From: Novosphingobium sp.
Lineage (GTDB): Bacteria; Pseudomonadota; Alphaproteobacteria; Sphingomonadales; Sphingomonadaceae
DNA: 64,000 nucleotides
Direction of reading: 5' to 3'
NCBI RefSeq assembly: GCF_027486195.1
Contig: NZ_JAIXPP010000073.1
Location: 62,001-126,000 of the forward strand
Of this stretch, positions 18,018 through 26,573 are shown piece after piece. The translations under genes and the position numbers were made by a program. Each line of letters starts with the position of its first letter. The stretch's first letter is position 1. The notes under the pieces are model-generated. The model saw only the letters and a program-made list of their open reading frames with translations. It was not told the origin of the DNA and ran no database searches.

Positions 18018-18077
18018 GTGCGACGAACCGGGCGAATTACGCCGTCTGTTGCAGCATAGACGCACATTTGCGCGGTT

Positions 18078-19712
18078 TCAGCGGGCGGAAAGTCCGAGCT
18101 CAGCTTCCATCATGCGGCGCATCTCGAACTTCTGCGCCTTGCCCGTGACAGTCATCGCGAAGCTTTCGACCACGCGGACATGGCGAGGGACCTTGTAGTG
18201 CGCGATGCGGCCGCGGCAGTGGCCGAGGATGTCGTCCGGCCCCAGCGCGGCGCCGGCGCGGGCGATCACCCAGGCGCAGACTTCCTCGCCGTACTTCTCG
18301 TCGCTCACGCCGAAGACCTGCGCGTCGGCTACATGCGGGTGGGTGAGGAGGAACTCCTCGATCTCACGCGGGTAGATGTTCTCACCGCCGCGAATGATCA
18401 TGTCCTTGATGCGGCCGGTGATGCGCACATAACCTTGGGCGTCCATCGTGGCGAGATCGCCCGAATGCATCCAGCCATCGGCGTCGATTGCCTCGGCGGT
18501 CTTGGCCGGATCGTCCCAGTAGCCGAGCATGACGGCATAGCCGCGCGAGCAGTATTCGCCCTGCTCGCCGATCGGCAGGGTCTGCCCATCCGGCCCGACG
18601 ATCTTCGCTTCGGCATGGGGATGGACCCGCCCGACAGTGCCGACGCGCTCTTCCAGCGGATCGTTGCGAGCGGTCTGCGTGGTCAGCGGGCTCGTTTCGG
18701 TCATGCCGTAACCGATGGTGACTTCGCGCATGCAGAGCCGGTCGATCACCTGCCGCATCACCGTTACGGGGCAGGGGGAGCCTGCCATGATGCCGGTGCG
18801 CAGGGTGGAGACATCGGTCGTATCCAGCGCAGGCTGGCCGAGCACCGCGATGAACATTGTCGGCACGCCATAAAGCGCGGTGCAGCCCTCGGCTTCCACG
18901 GCCTGCAGAACAGCCGCCGGATCAAACGCCTCACCGGGATAGACCATCGCCGCGCCGCTGGTCAGCGCCGCCATATTGCCCAGCACCATGCCGAAACAGT
19001 GGTAGAGCGGCACCGGAATGCAGATGCGGTCCGCCTCCGTCAGCGCGATGGTCTGCGCGGTGAAGTAGCCGTTATTGAGGGTGTTGCGGTGGGTGAGCGT
19101 GGCGCCCTTGGGAAAACCGGTCGTGCCGCTCGTGAACTGGATATTGATCGCGTCATCAGCACCCAGGCCAGCGCCCGCTGCGGCAAGCTCGTCTGCATCG
19201 GCTGTTGTGTCGAGCGTATCCCACGGCAGGAAACCTTCATGCGCGTCTGCGCCGATGGTCACGATATGCCGCAGATGGGGCAGCTTGGCCGGGCCGATCT
19301 CACGCAGCATCGCAAGGTAGTCGCTGGTCTTGAAGCGCACCGCGGTGACGAGCAGGCTGCAGCCGACCTTGTTGAGCGCGTATTCGATTTCGTTGACCCG
19401 GTAGGCCGGGTTGATCGTGACGAGGATCGCCCCGATCCGCGCGGTGGCAAACTGGATCACCGTCCATTCCGCGCAGTTGGGTGCCCAGATGCCGACACGG
19501 TCTCCCGCCGTGACCCCGAGCCGTAGCAGCCCCGTCGCGACGCGGTCTACCGCCGCATCGAGCTCGCTCCAGGTCCAGCGCAGTCCCTGATGGCGCGATA
19601 CAAGGGCCAGGCCATCGGCCCAGCGCTCCGCCGCGTGGCGCAGCGCCGTGCCGATGGTGGTATCGAGCAGGGGTACCTCGGTCGGCCCCTTGGCATAGGA
19701 CAAACCGTGCAC
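18078..19712 (-). CDS. AMP-forming acyl-CoA synthetase
   Basis: A 544-residue ANL-superfamily ligase. The ATP/AMP loop is [12 protein letters not shown] near residue 190, the A5 motif is GYGMTETSP, the hinge region is [21 protein letters not shown] and the C-terminal catalytic lysine is in [12 protein letters not shown]. It should activate a carboxylic acid to its CoA ester through an acyl-adenylate. The sequence resembles bacterial medium-chain fatty or aryl acid ligases. The start is 11 bp past the stop of the TonB receptor gene, so it appears to be the last gene of the amine dehydrogenase operon. There it could activate the acid formed after amine and aldehyde oxidation (inference). Confidence 0.85.
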   Translation of the reverse strand: MHGLSYAKGPTEVPLLDTTIGTALRHAAERWADGLALVSRHQGLRWTWSELDAAVDRVATGLLRLGVTAGDRVGIWAPNCAEWTVIQFATARIGAILVTINPAYRVNEIEYALNKVGCSLLVTAVRFKTSDYLAMLREIGPAKLPHLRHIVTIGADAHEGFLPWDTLDTTADADELAAAGAGLGADDAINIQFTSGTTGFPKGATLTHRNTLNNGYFTAQTIALTEADRICIPVPLYHCFGMVLGNMAALTSGAAMVYPGEAFDPAAVLQAVEAEGCTALYGVPTMFIAVLGQPALDTTDVSTLRTGIMAGSPCPVTVMRQVIDRLCMREVTIGYGMTETSPLTTQTARNDPLEERVGTVGRVHPHAEAKIVGPDGQTLPIGEQGEYCSRGYAVMLGYWDDPAKTAEAIDADGWMHSGDLATMDAQGYVRITGRIKDMIIRGGENIYPREIEEFLLTHPHVADAQVFGVSDEKYGEEVCAWVIARAGAALGPDDILGHCRGRIAHYKVPRHVRVVESFAMTVTGKAQKFEMRRMMEAELGLSAR

Positions 19713-19723
19713 GCCCGCAGTAC

Positions 19724-21937
19724 TCAGAACTTAACGCCTGCGGTTACGCCGTACATCCGCGGATTGCCGATGTGGTTGTAATCGAGCCCGAAGCCGGTGA
19801 GATCGATGCGCGAGGTGAAGTAGAACTTGTTGCCCAGATTGCGCGCCCAGGCCGAGAGGCTGTAGCGCCCGTCGTTGCTGTTCCAATCGATGTGGCCGCC
19901 GAAGAGCGCGTAGGATTCCTGGCGCAGGCGCGGGATGTTGATGTTCTCGAAGAACTGGCTCGCCTGATAGGCCACTTCGGGGTGGACCGAGAACGCGCCG
20001 AAGCCGCCCTGTACCACGGTCCAGTCGAAGCTCGCGTTGAAGGTCAGCGAAGGCGCATTGGAGAGTCGGTTACCGGAGACGTTGATGCCGCTGACGATGC
20101 CTTCCTTGATCTTCGTCGAAAGCAGGCCAAGCCCGCCGTGGAAGGTGAAGGTATCGCTGGGCCGCACGGTCAGCTCGGCCTCGGCGCCGTAGAGCTCGGA
20201 CTTGGGAATGTTGAGCAGCTGCTGCGAGGCATCGGCCGGGTTCACGTTGATGAACTGCTGGTTCTTGTAGGTGTAGTAGAACGCAGCCATGTTGAGCGTG
20301 ATGCGGCGATCCCAGAACTGGGTCTTTGCACCGGCCTCGAACGCGGTGACCTGTTCAGCCTTGGCGACGCCGAGTTCGGTCGGCGTGAAGAAGGCCTGGG
20401 CATTGAAGCTGGGCGCACGGTAGCCGCGACTGACGCTGGCGTAGAGCAGATCGCCGCTCGCCAGCTTGTAATCCAGCCCGATCTTGCCCGAGAGGTTGTT
20501 CTGTTTGAAGCGCAAGTTCGAGAGCGGGATGAGGTTCGCGACGAAGCTGTCGTCAACGCCCAGCGCATCGGACGAGAAGCCGGTCTGCTCACCATCGTCG
20601 TGGGTATAGCGCAGGCCGCCGCGCACGGTCAGTGCATCGGTGAGCTTGTACTTGAGATCGGTGTAGAGCGCGAAGCTCTTCTTGACCTGATCGAACTGGT
20701 TGCGGACCTTGCAGGCCACCGGCAGGCCCGCAGCGCAATCCGCCGCGTTGATCACGCCGTCCTCGTTCACGTCGGTATCGTTGAACACCTCAAGCGTGGT
20801 CTGGTTGTAGACCTTCTCGCGGTTGAAATAGGCGCCGAGGATGAAATCGAACGGCCCGCCGGTATTGCTGGTCAGGCGCAGGTCCTGCGCAAACTGGCTG
20901 GCCCGGTCGAAGTAGGGCACTTCAAGGTTTCTGGCGGTGATGCCGTCGGTGTCTTCCTTGAAGAACAGCGAGCCCTTGTCATAGCTGGTGATGCTGGTGA
21001 CGGCGAGCGTATCCGAAACATCGTAGTTCACGGTGAGCGCCACCGAGGTGGTCACCGCGCGGCGCTTGTCACGCACGTTGGAGGCGATCTGGAACTGGCC
21101 GAGGCCGGGGCGGTTGACCGCTTCGGGTTGGGCGTAAATCCCGTAGTTCTGCGGGTTCTGGAAGCTGTGCGAGGCGCGCAGGGTAATCTTCACCCGGTCG
21201 CTCGGCTCCAGCTTGAGCGTGCCGCGCAGGCCCCATTCATCGGTGCTGGCGAGATCGGGAAAGCCGGGGTTGACGTTCTTGAACCAGCCATCCGCCTTGG
21301 CATACGTGCCCGCGATGCGCAGTGCGGCCTTCTCGCCCAGTGCCACGTTGACCGCGCCGTTGAGATCGACGCGGTTGTAGTTGCCGTAGCCAGCATTGAA
21401 ATAGCCGCTGGTTTCGCCGAGCTTGGCATCGCGGCTGATCAGGTTGACCGCACCGCCGGTGGTGTTCTTGCCGTAGAGCGTGCCCTGCGGCCCGCGCAGC
21501 ACCTCGACGCGCTCGATATCGTAGAGCGCGATGCCGAGGAACGCGAAGTTGCCCTAGTAGACTTCGTCGTAATAGGTCGCGACCGGGCTCGACTGGTTGA
21601 GGCTGAAGTCCGACATCGAGACGCCGCGCAGCGCGAAGATCGGGGTGTTGTCACCCACGGTCGAGGTCAGCTGGAGGTTGGCGACCTTGTTGACGAGGCT
21701 GTCTACGCTGGTGATGCGCGACTTGGACAGCGCTTCGCCGCCGATTGCCGAAACCGAAATCGGCACGGACTGCAGGTTTTCCGAACGCTTGGCGGCGGTC
21801 ACGACGATTTCGCCGGAGTCTTGCGCCTCGGTACCGGTCGTCGCCTGTGCTGCCTGCTGAGCGTAGGCGGGTTGCACCGCCAGCATCAACGCCATCGGCG
21901 CGGCCAGCGCGGCGCTGGAAAGAAATACAGTCCTCAT
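19724..21937 (-). pseudogene. TonB-dependent outer membrane receptor interrupted by one in-frame TAG
   Basis: Reading from ATG 21937 gives a signal peptide, a TonB-box region, and a plug domain (GEIVVTAAKRSENLQSVPIS) up to YYDEVY. The codon at 21554-21556 is then TAG. The same frame resumes directly with GNFAFLG, VLRGPQGTLYGKNTTGGAVN and a full beta-barrel ending in GVTAGVKF. The combined length of about 736 codons is normal for the family. There is no frameshift, so one base change accounts for it. Without readthrough only 127 residues are made. It lies between the cytochrome c genes (34 bp) and the acyl-CoA synthetase (11 bp), so the receptor probably served to import the amine substrate or a related ligand. 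Nonsense mutation, suppression or a sequencing error are all possible. Confidence 0.85.
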
Positions 21938-21971
21938 GGGTTTTCCCTCGCTTCTTTTCAAACTTCGCTGA

Positions 21972-22451
21972 TTATTGTGATTGATGCTCATGCGTCTTGG
22001 CAAAACCGGCCACCAGACGCGCTCTCATGGCGGCGCGTTCCAGGCGGAGCGGGTTTTGGCGCAGGCGCCCGATTTCCTCGGCCGTGTAGGGCTGGAAATT
22101 CTGCGGCACATGCGCCGGATCGAACCGGAACAAGGTCCAGTTGACGAGATTGGCCAGGCGGTCATCGGGCAGATCGACCGTGGCGACACCCGGCACGCGG
22201 CCGATGAATTCGCGCCCGCCCGGCACGCTGAGGAAGCGCGCGACAATGCCGCGCATCGGCGGGTTCGAATGGTCATCGCCGCCACCATCCGGGCGATGGC
22301 AACCCTGGCACTTGAGCTGATAGTCGGTGCGGGCCTGATAGGCATCGCGCACGCCGGGAATGGCCGCCTCATCCGCTTTCACTGCCGCGCTTGCCGCCAA
22401 TCCAAGGCCAAGCGGAAGGCCTGCGAGAAGGGCAAGGCGGCCGAGCTTCAT
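21972..22451 (-). CDS. Periplasmic monoheme cytochrome c
   Basis: A 159-residue exported protein with an N-terminal signal peptide (about 26 residues, ending ASAAVKADEA) and one heme c site, CQGCH, near residue 49. It has no other recognisable domain. It overlaps the preceding cytochrome gene by four bases (ATGA). Behind the amine dehydrogenase genes, it most likely carries electrons from the quinoprotein or the other cytochrome to the respiratory chain. A role in cofactor (TTQ) maturation cannot be excluded. The heme iron's second axial ligand is not assigned. Confidence 0.8.
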   Translation of the reverse strand: MKLGRLALLAGLPLGLGLAASAAVKADEAAIPGVRDAYQARTDYQLKCQGCHRPDGGGDDHSNPPMRGIVARFLSVPGGREFIGRVPGVATVDLPDDRLANLVNWTLFRFDPAHVPQNFQPYTAEEIGRLRQNPLRLERAAMRARLVAGFAKTHEHQSQ

Positions 22452-22921
22452 TGGCCGCCCGCAGCGGCGTGGAGCTTGCCGACATCTTGCGCGGAAAGCG
22501 AAGCGCCGCCCGCCCGGATTGTCGCCACTTCGGCTTCGGCGAAAGGCCTGAAGGCGGGTCCGGTCTTGGCAATCTCGGTACCGACATGGTTGAGCACCGC
22601 CGCCACCGAGGCATCATCGAGCGTCGCCTGCGCGGGCATCACCCCGGCATAGGGCTTGCCGCCGACCTTGATCGGGCCGCTGACCCCGCGCGTGACGACG
22701 AGTGCGAGATAGCGGCGCCCGGCATCGCTTGATGCCATGACGCGGAAGTCCTCGCCAAGCGGCGGGAAGACGCCGGGCACGCCTGCACCGGTCTTGGTGT
22801 GGCAAGCTGCGCACCGGCCATAGATCGCCGCGCCATCTGCAGCCGCGTGGACCGGCAGCGTCAGGCCGGCGAGGGCCGCAGCGCCGCCAGCGACGAGGGC
22901 GAGGGCGGCCGCGCGCTTCAC
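22448..22921 (-). CDS. Periplasmic monoheme cytochrome c
   Basis: A 157-residue exported cytochrome. The start is GTG 22921, overlapping the light-chain stop in GTGA; a longer frame upstream lies inside the light-chain gene and is rejected. The signal peptide ends near PVHAAADG and the heme site is CAACH near residue 37. A Met-containing stretch PYAGVMPAQ near the middle may supply the axial methionine, as in class I cytochromes. Its place right after the light chain is like that of the small cytochrome in known aromatic amine dehydrogenase clusters. It is the best candidate for direct electron acceptor. Confidence 0.8.
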   Translation of the reverse strand: MKRAAALALVAGGAAALAGLTLPVHAAADGAAIYGRCAACHTKTGAGVPGVFPPLGEDFRVMASSDAGRRYLALVVTRGVSGPIKVGGKPYAGVMPAQATLDDASVAAVLNHVGTEIAKTGPAFRPFAEAEVATIRAGGASLSAQDVGKLHAAAGGQ

Positions 22922-23493
22922 TTGGCCGCCGGTAGCGCTACGCCGATGACCGCCGCCACCGAGCAATTGTAGACCGAGCTCTCCGAGCCGAGGCACCAGT
23001 TGTAATCGTTGTTCGATTGCGGCCGGACCTGCGGGCGATCACCTTCGTTGCGGTTGCACAGGCACTGCCCGCAAGAGGAGGTGCCGCAGCAATCGTTGTA
23101 GCTGATGACATAGGCGCGGCCATCGGCTGGGTTGGTGCAGGTGCCGATCCAGGTGATGGGCGACATTTCGGTGCCCGGCGGGCAGGTGTTGACCGAGCCG
23201 CCGCAGCATGAGCAGAGGAACCCGTCGATGGCGCAGTAGCGCCAGTAATCGCAAGACGACTGATCGCCCGGATCCTGCTCCAGCCCGGAGACAACGGCAG
23301 GCCGGGCAGCGCCCGCGCCGTGTGCGCCGTGCGGCGCTTCCGGGGCCGGGGTTGCCGCGCGGGCAACGGGCAGGAGCGGGATGGAGGCCGCGCCGGTCAT
23401 CCCCGCGCCCAGAAAGGCGAGCAGCGAACGGCGCGAGGTGCCACGGGCAATCCCGCGCGCGAGGTTTTCAGTGAGCTTGTCGAAACGCGCCAT
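22918..23493 (-). CDS. aauA: Aromatic amine dehydrogenase light (beta) subunit, TTQ-bearing
   Basis: A 191-residue cysteine-rich protein of the methylamine/aromatic amine dehydrogenase light-chain family. It starts with a long twin-arginine leader (TSRRSLLAFLG). Mature-region motifs CDYWRYCAIDGFLCSCCGG and CPPGTEMSP match the aromatic amine dehydrogenase type. The two tryptophans that form tryptophan tryptophylquinone are W115 (ITWIGTC) and W166 (NWCLG), and the catalytic Asp is D134 (YNDCCG). All three sit six residues after Alcaligenes AADH W109, W160 and D128. By the same offset the active-site Thr172 is Ser178 here. The enzyme oxidises primary amines to aldehydes and ammonia in the periplasm. 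It is preceded by mauD (3-bp gap) and followed by a cytochrome gene. Confidence 0.92.
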   Translation of the reverse strand: MARFDKLTENLARGIARGTSRRSLLAFLGAGMTGAASIPLLPVARAATPAPEAPHGAHGAGAARPAVVSGLEQDPGDQSSCDYWRYCAIDGFLCSCCGGSVNTCPPGTEMSPITWIGTCTNPADGRAYVISYNDCCGTSSCGQCLCNRNEGDRPQVRPQSNNDYNWCLGSESSVYNCSVAAVIGVALPAAK

Positions 23494-23496
23494 GGG

Positions 23497-24099
23497 TCAG
23501 GCCTCCTGATGGTTGTGCGCCTGGCGGCGAGAGAGAAATTCCTGGATCGAGGCGACGCCCCGTTCCTTTGCCTCGAACAGGCTTTCCAGATGTTCGCGGC
23601 TATTGATGAGGCCGAGCGAGGCGACGCGGCCTTCCTCGTCGAGAAGCACGGCATAGGGCAACTTGGAAACGCCAAACGCGCGGCCCAGCGCTTCGGACAG
23701 AACCATCGGCAGTGCCTCCAGCCCGTGTTCGCGCGCCATCGCGAGATAGCCGGACTTGCTGCCGTCGCCCGCCAACACGATATCGAGCCAGCCAGCCTCG
23801 GCGCGCGCGGCGCTCCTCACCACGGGGAGCAGCGATTTGCACATCGGGCAATCGGGCGAGGCGAAGAACAGAAGCTGACTGCGACCATCGCGCGTCCCGC
23901 CGATGGCAACGCCTGCGCCGTTCACGTCTGCCAGCGTCATCGGTGTGGCCTTTTCGCCCAGCGCAACCTTCTGGTGCAGCGTAAGCGCGCCGGCCGGGGC
24001 GATGCGTTCGTGGAGGATGCCGACCTGACGCGCGAGCGCGGCGATCAGCAGGGCTTGGCCGATGACCGCCGCCCACAGGAGGATCTGACTTGTCAGCAT
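23497..24099 (-). CDS. mauD: Amine dehydrogenase accessory protein MauD (thioredoxin-like)
   Basis: A 200-residue membrane-anchored thioredoxin-fold protein with one N-terminal transmembrane helix (about residues 4-24) and a CPMC active site in FFASPDCPMCKSLLP. MauD is needed to make or keep the light chain, whose many disulfides have to form correctly in the periplasm. The start is taken at ATG 24099, which forms a TGATG junction with the mauE stop; ATG 24114 is an alternative that adds five residues. It sits between mauE and the light-chain gene, the usual order. Confidence 0.88.
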   Translation of the reverse strand: MLTSQILLWAAVIGQALLIAALARQVGILHERIAPAGALTLHQKVALGEKATPMTLADVNGAGVAIGGTRDGRSQLLFFASPDCPMCKSLLPVVRSAARAEAGWLDIVLAGDGSKSGYLAMAREHGLEALPMVLSEALGRAFGVSKLPYAVLLDEEGRVASLGLINSREHLESLFEAKERGVASIQEFLSRRQAHNHQEA

Positions 24100-24587
24100 C
24101 AGGCTGCTTTCCATTGCGGCGCCGGGATCGCGAGAAGTTCGCTGGCGCCAAGGTAGAGTGCAAGGAGCCCGGCCGCCGCGAACGGGGCATCGAGCGTGAG
24201 CGGCGCGTCCGGAAACAGGGCAACGCCTGCGGCCAGCAGCGCGAGACCGCCCGCGCGCAGCACTTGCGCCGTGCTGACGGGCTTGGGGCGCGCAGCAAGA
24301 TCGCACCCGCAATCGAGCGTTTCGCCGCGGCGGCGGGCAAGGGCGAGGGCATATGTGCCCCAGACCAGCGCCGCGATGACCGCGCCGGCAAGGCGCAGCG
24401 GCGCAGCCAGCAGGCAGGCGGCGGCCACAAGTTCCAGCGTCCCGGCAAGCACCAGCAGCAGCTGACCCGGCACCGCGCCGACGCCAACGAGCCGCGCGGT
24501 CGCCTCAGCCAGCCGATCACGGGCCAGAACCTTGTGCAAGGCCGAGGCCGCGAGCAGGCCCGCGCAGAAGAGGACCAATGCGGCCAT
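24099..24587 (-). CDS. mauE: Amine dehydrogenase accessory membrane protein MauE
   Basis: A 162-residue protein with four predicted membrane helices and a conserved-looking DCGCD loop near residue 90, as in MauE/DoxX-like accessory proteins of quinoprotein amine dehydrogenases. Its known role is in processing or transport of the light subunit, together with MauD. Start and stop are each joined to the neighbours by one-base TGATG overlaps, showing strict translational coupling of heavy chain, mauE and mauD. Confidence 0.85.
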   Translation of the reverse strand: MAALVLFCAGLLAASALHKVLARDRLAEATARLVGVGAVPGQLLLVLAGTLELVAAACLLAAPLRLAGAVIAALVWGTYALALARRRGETLDCGCDLAARPKPVSTAQVLRAGGLALLAAGVALFPDAPLTLDAPFAAAGLLALYLGASELLAIPAPQWKAA

Positions 24588-25768
24588 CAGGGCACCTGGA
24601 TCACGATCGGATTGGCCGCGACGGTGGCCCCAAGCGTGCGCACGAAGGCGCCCGTTGCCGCATCATAGATGTCGATCGCACCGCCGGCCTGTGCGACCAC
24701 GAGATGCGGTGTCGCCTCACGCGTCACGGCAATGGCGACAGACTGGCCCTTCAGCGCAATGCGCATGGTGCGGGCCTTCTTGGCTGGATCGACCACCCAC
24801 ACTTCGCTGCCGCCGTCCTTGTGGCTGCCTTCCTTGCCGTAGGGGCTCATCAGCACATAGAGCTTGCCCGCGGCATCGGCGTTGATGACCTGCCAGCCGC
24901 CGGGACGCCATTCCGGCGATCCGCCATCGGCTGTGCCGACGCTGAAGCTGCCGGGGAGGGGCTTGGCGACGGTGCCCGAAAGATCGAAGCCCTGGATCAT
25001 GCCATGAAAGCTGACGAACCACGCTGTCGTGCCGACCATGGCCGGGGTGCCGAACAGCGCCTGGTTGTCGATATCCTGCACCTTGGGCACCGACTTCGAC
25101 GAAGCGGCCGCGCCATTGGCATCGAGCGCCACGCTGAAAAGCGAGCCATCGGCGCAGAGGCTGGTAAAACCGCGCTCACCGGTGGGATAAATCTGCGAAC
25201 AGCCGGGCAGATCGATCTCGCCCAGCACCTTGCGCGCGGCCAGATCGACCACGGTGACGGACTGGGCCGGCGTGAAGTTGGCCACGAGTGCCCATTTGCC
25301 GCCGTTGGTCAGCTGGAACAGGTGCGGATAAGTAACCGATTGCTGGCGCTTGCCGCCGGGCAGCACGATCTCGCCCTTGGGCTGCAGCGTCGAGGCATCC
25401 CAGATGGTGATCGCGTCCGTGCGCTCACCGCGTGTCAGGCGGGTGTAGAACGTCTCGGCGGTGTAGAGTTCGCCGCGATCCTTCGCGATGAGGAAGTTGG
25501 CAAACTGCGACGCGCGGACGAGGCCCTTGAGCGGCTGGACCGTATCGGCCGTATCAACCACCGCGATGCGGCCATCGATGATCGCGTTGAAGTGGAAATC
25601 GTGGATCGTGACCCAGCTTTGCGGCCATGTGGCGGGCAGCTTTGCGACGCTGGGGAGGGTTTCTTCGGCCAGTGGCTGCGGGAAACGGTTTTCGGCCGCC
25701 ATGACGGGTGAGGCCAGAACAGCGGAGAGGCACAGCGCAGATGCGAAAACGGGTGCGATCAATCGCAT
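24587..25768 (-). CDS. aauB: Aromatic amine dehydrogenase heavy (alpha) subunit
   Basis: A 393-residue exported beta-propeller protein of the amine dehydrogenase heavy-chain family (PF06433 type). The signal peptide covers about 24 residues (ending SPVMAAENR). The body shows repeated WD/YVTN-like blades, for example DAITIWDASTLQPKGEIVLPG and QSVTVVDLAARKVLGEIDLPG. Two heavy and two light chains form the periplasmic enzyme; the heavy chain shapes the substrate channel. The start is ATG 25768 with AAGGGAAATAGA before it, not the longer frame running into the divergent tetR gene. It is the first gene of the operon. Confidence 0.9.
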   Translation of the reverse strand: MRLIAPVFASALCLSAVLASPVMAAENRFPQPLAEETLPSVAKLPATWPQSWVTIHDFHFNAIIDGRIAVVDTADTVQPLKGLVRASQFANFLIAKDRGELYTAETFYTRLTRGERTDAITIWDASTLQPKGEIVLPGGKRQQSVTYPHLFQLTNGGKWALVANFTPAQSVTVVDLAARKVLGEIDLPGCSQIYPTGERGFTSLCADGSLFSVALDANGAAASSKSVPKVQDIDNQALFGTPAMVGTTAWFVSFHGMIQGFDLSGTVAKPLPGSFSVGTADGGSPEWRPGGWQVINADAAGKLYVLMSPYGKEGSHKDGGSEVWVVDPAKKARTMRIALKGQSVAIAVTREATPHLVVAQAGGAIDIYDAATGAFVRTLGATVAANPIVIQVP

Positions 25769-25836
25769 TCTATTTCCCTTTCGAAACGGGCGGACCCCGC
25801 TTTCCCGTCCGCAAAATGGCCCAACCAGCATAAAAT

Positions 25837-25858
25837 TGTCAACTGTCCTAAATTGGAC
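25837..25858. promoter_or_regulatory. Candidate promoter/operator of the amine dehydrogenase operon
   Basis: On the minus strand TTGACA (complement of 25837-25842) is a perfect -35 hexamer directed at the heavy-chain gene. Directly upstream of it, GTCC and GGAC (25845-25858) form a short inverted repeat with a 6-bp centre, TAAATT. Its position between the divergent TetR gene and the operon suggests the TetR site. No good -10 hexamer is seen. Confidence 0.45.
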
Positions 25859-25922
25859 GATGGACATAAATTCAACCTGGGTTAGGATGTTCAAATGGCA
25901 CTTCGCCATGCCGGAGACTGAT

Positions 25923-26573
25923 ATGGACGGTATCCCGAAGCTGGTGACCGACCTGATGATGCCCGATCGCGACGGCGGATATGCCAAGGGGTATGAGACC
26001 CGCGAACTCATCCTGCGCACCTCGCTGCATATCCTGATCGAAGAGGGTTACCGCGCCATGTCGATGCGCCGGATCGCGGCGGCTTGCGGCATGCGCCTCG
26101 GCAATCTCACCTATCACTACCCGACGCGCGAGGATCTCGTGCGCGAATTGCTCAATGCGGTGATCAGCAGTTACGAGGTCGAGTTCGGCGCGATTGTCCA
26201 TGCCCCCGGCCTTGCACCGGAAGAACGCCTCACGCGTCTGTGCAGTCTCATCATCGAGGATATCGGCAGCAAGAAGACGACGCGCCTGTTTCCCGAGCTC
26301 TGGGCGCTCGCGAACCACGATGCCTTCGTCTACGAACGCGTCCACGAACTCTATGACCGCGCCCGCGCGCCACTGGTCGAAATCATCGCGGAAATGCGCC
26401 CCGATCTGCCGGAAGTGGCGCGTCTTGACCTTGCGCTGTTCATCTCCGCCTCCATGGAGGGGCTTACCGTTTTCGCCGGGTATCAGATGCCGTTTGCGCA
26501 GCGGATGCCGGCGGTGGAGCATATCGCGGTCCGCTCCTTCATCGATATCGTGCGCAGCTTCAACCCGGCCTAG
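25923..26573 (+). CDS. TetR-family transcriptional regulator
   Basis: A 216-residue TetR-type protein with the N-terminal HTH at about residues 20-65 (RAMSMRRIAAACGMRLGNLTYHYPTREDL). I start at ATG 25923, preceded by CCGGAG with good spacing; in-frame ATGs at 25887 and 25908 have weaker ribosome-binding sites. It diverges from the amine dehydrogenase operon and converges on the aldehyde dehydrogenase gene, sharing the CTAG stop overlap at 26570-26573. It is the natural candidate regulator of amine oxidation, responding to an amine or aldehyde (inference). The LGNLTYHY recognition helix differs from that of the TetR at 6341, so they should read different operators. Confidence 0.83.
   Translation: MDGIPKLVTDLMMPDRDGGYAKGYETRELILRTSLHILIEEGYRAMSMRRIAAACGMRLGNLTYHYPTREDLVRELLNAVISSYEVEFGAIVHAPGLAPEERLTRLCSLIIEDIGSKKTTRLFPELWALANHDAFVYERVHELYDRARAPLVEIIAEMRPDLPEVARLDLALFISASMEGLTVFAGYQMPFAQRMPAVEHIAVRSFIDIVRSFNPA

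Larger units (their letters stand above)
17626..18077. other. 450-bp non-coding region upstream of pcs
   Basis: No convincing gene lies here. It is clearly less GC-rich than its surroundings and holds several inverted repeats, listed separately. It must contain the promoter of the pcs-mcr-accA-cupin operon (reading left) and the end of the amine-oxidation operon transcript. I could not place a single convincing -35/-10 pair. Confidence 0.6.

Noticed and set aside
18078-19712. Acyl-CoA synthetase as part of the pcs operon
   Set aside because: It is on the same strand, but 452 bp of non-coding sequence separates it from pcs, whereas it is 11 bp from the TonB receptor gene. It belongs with the amine operon.
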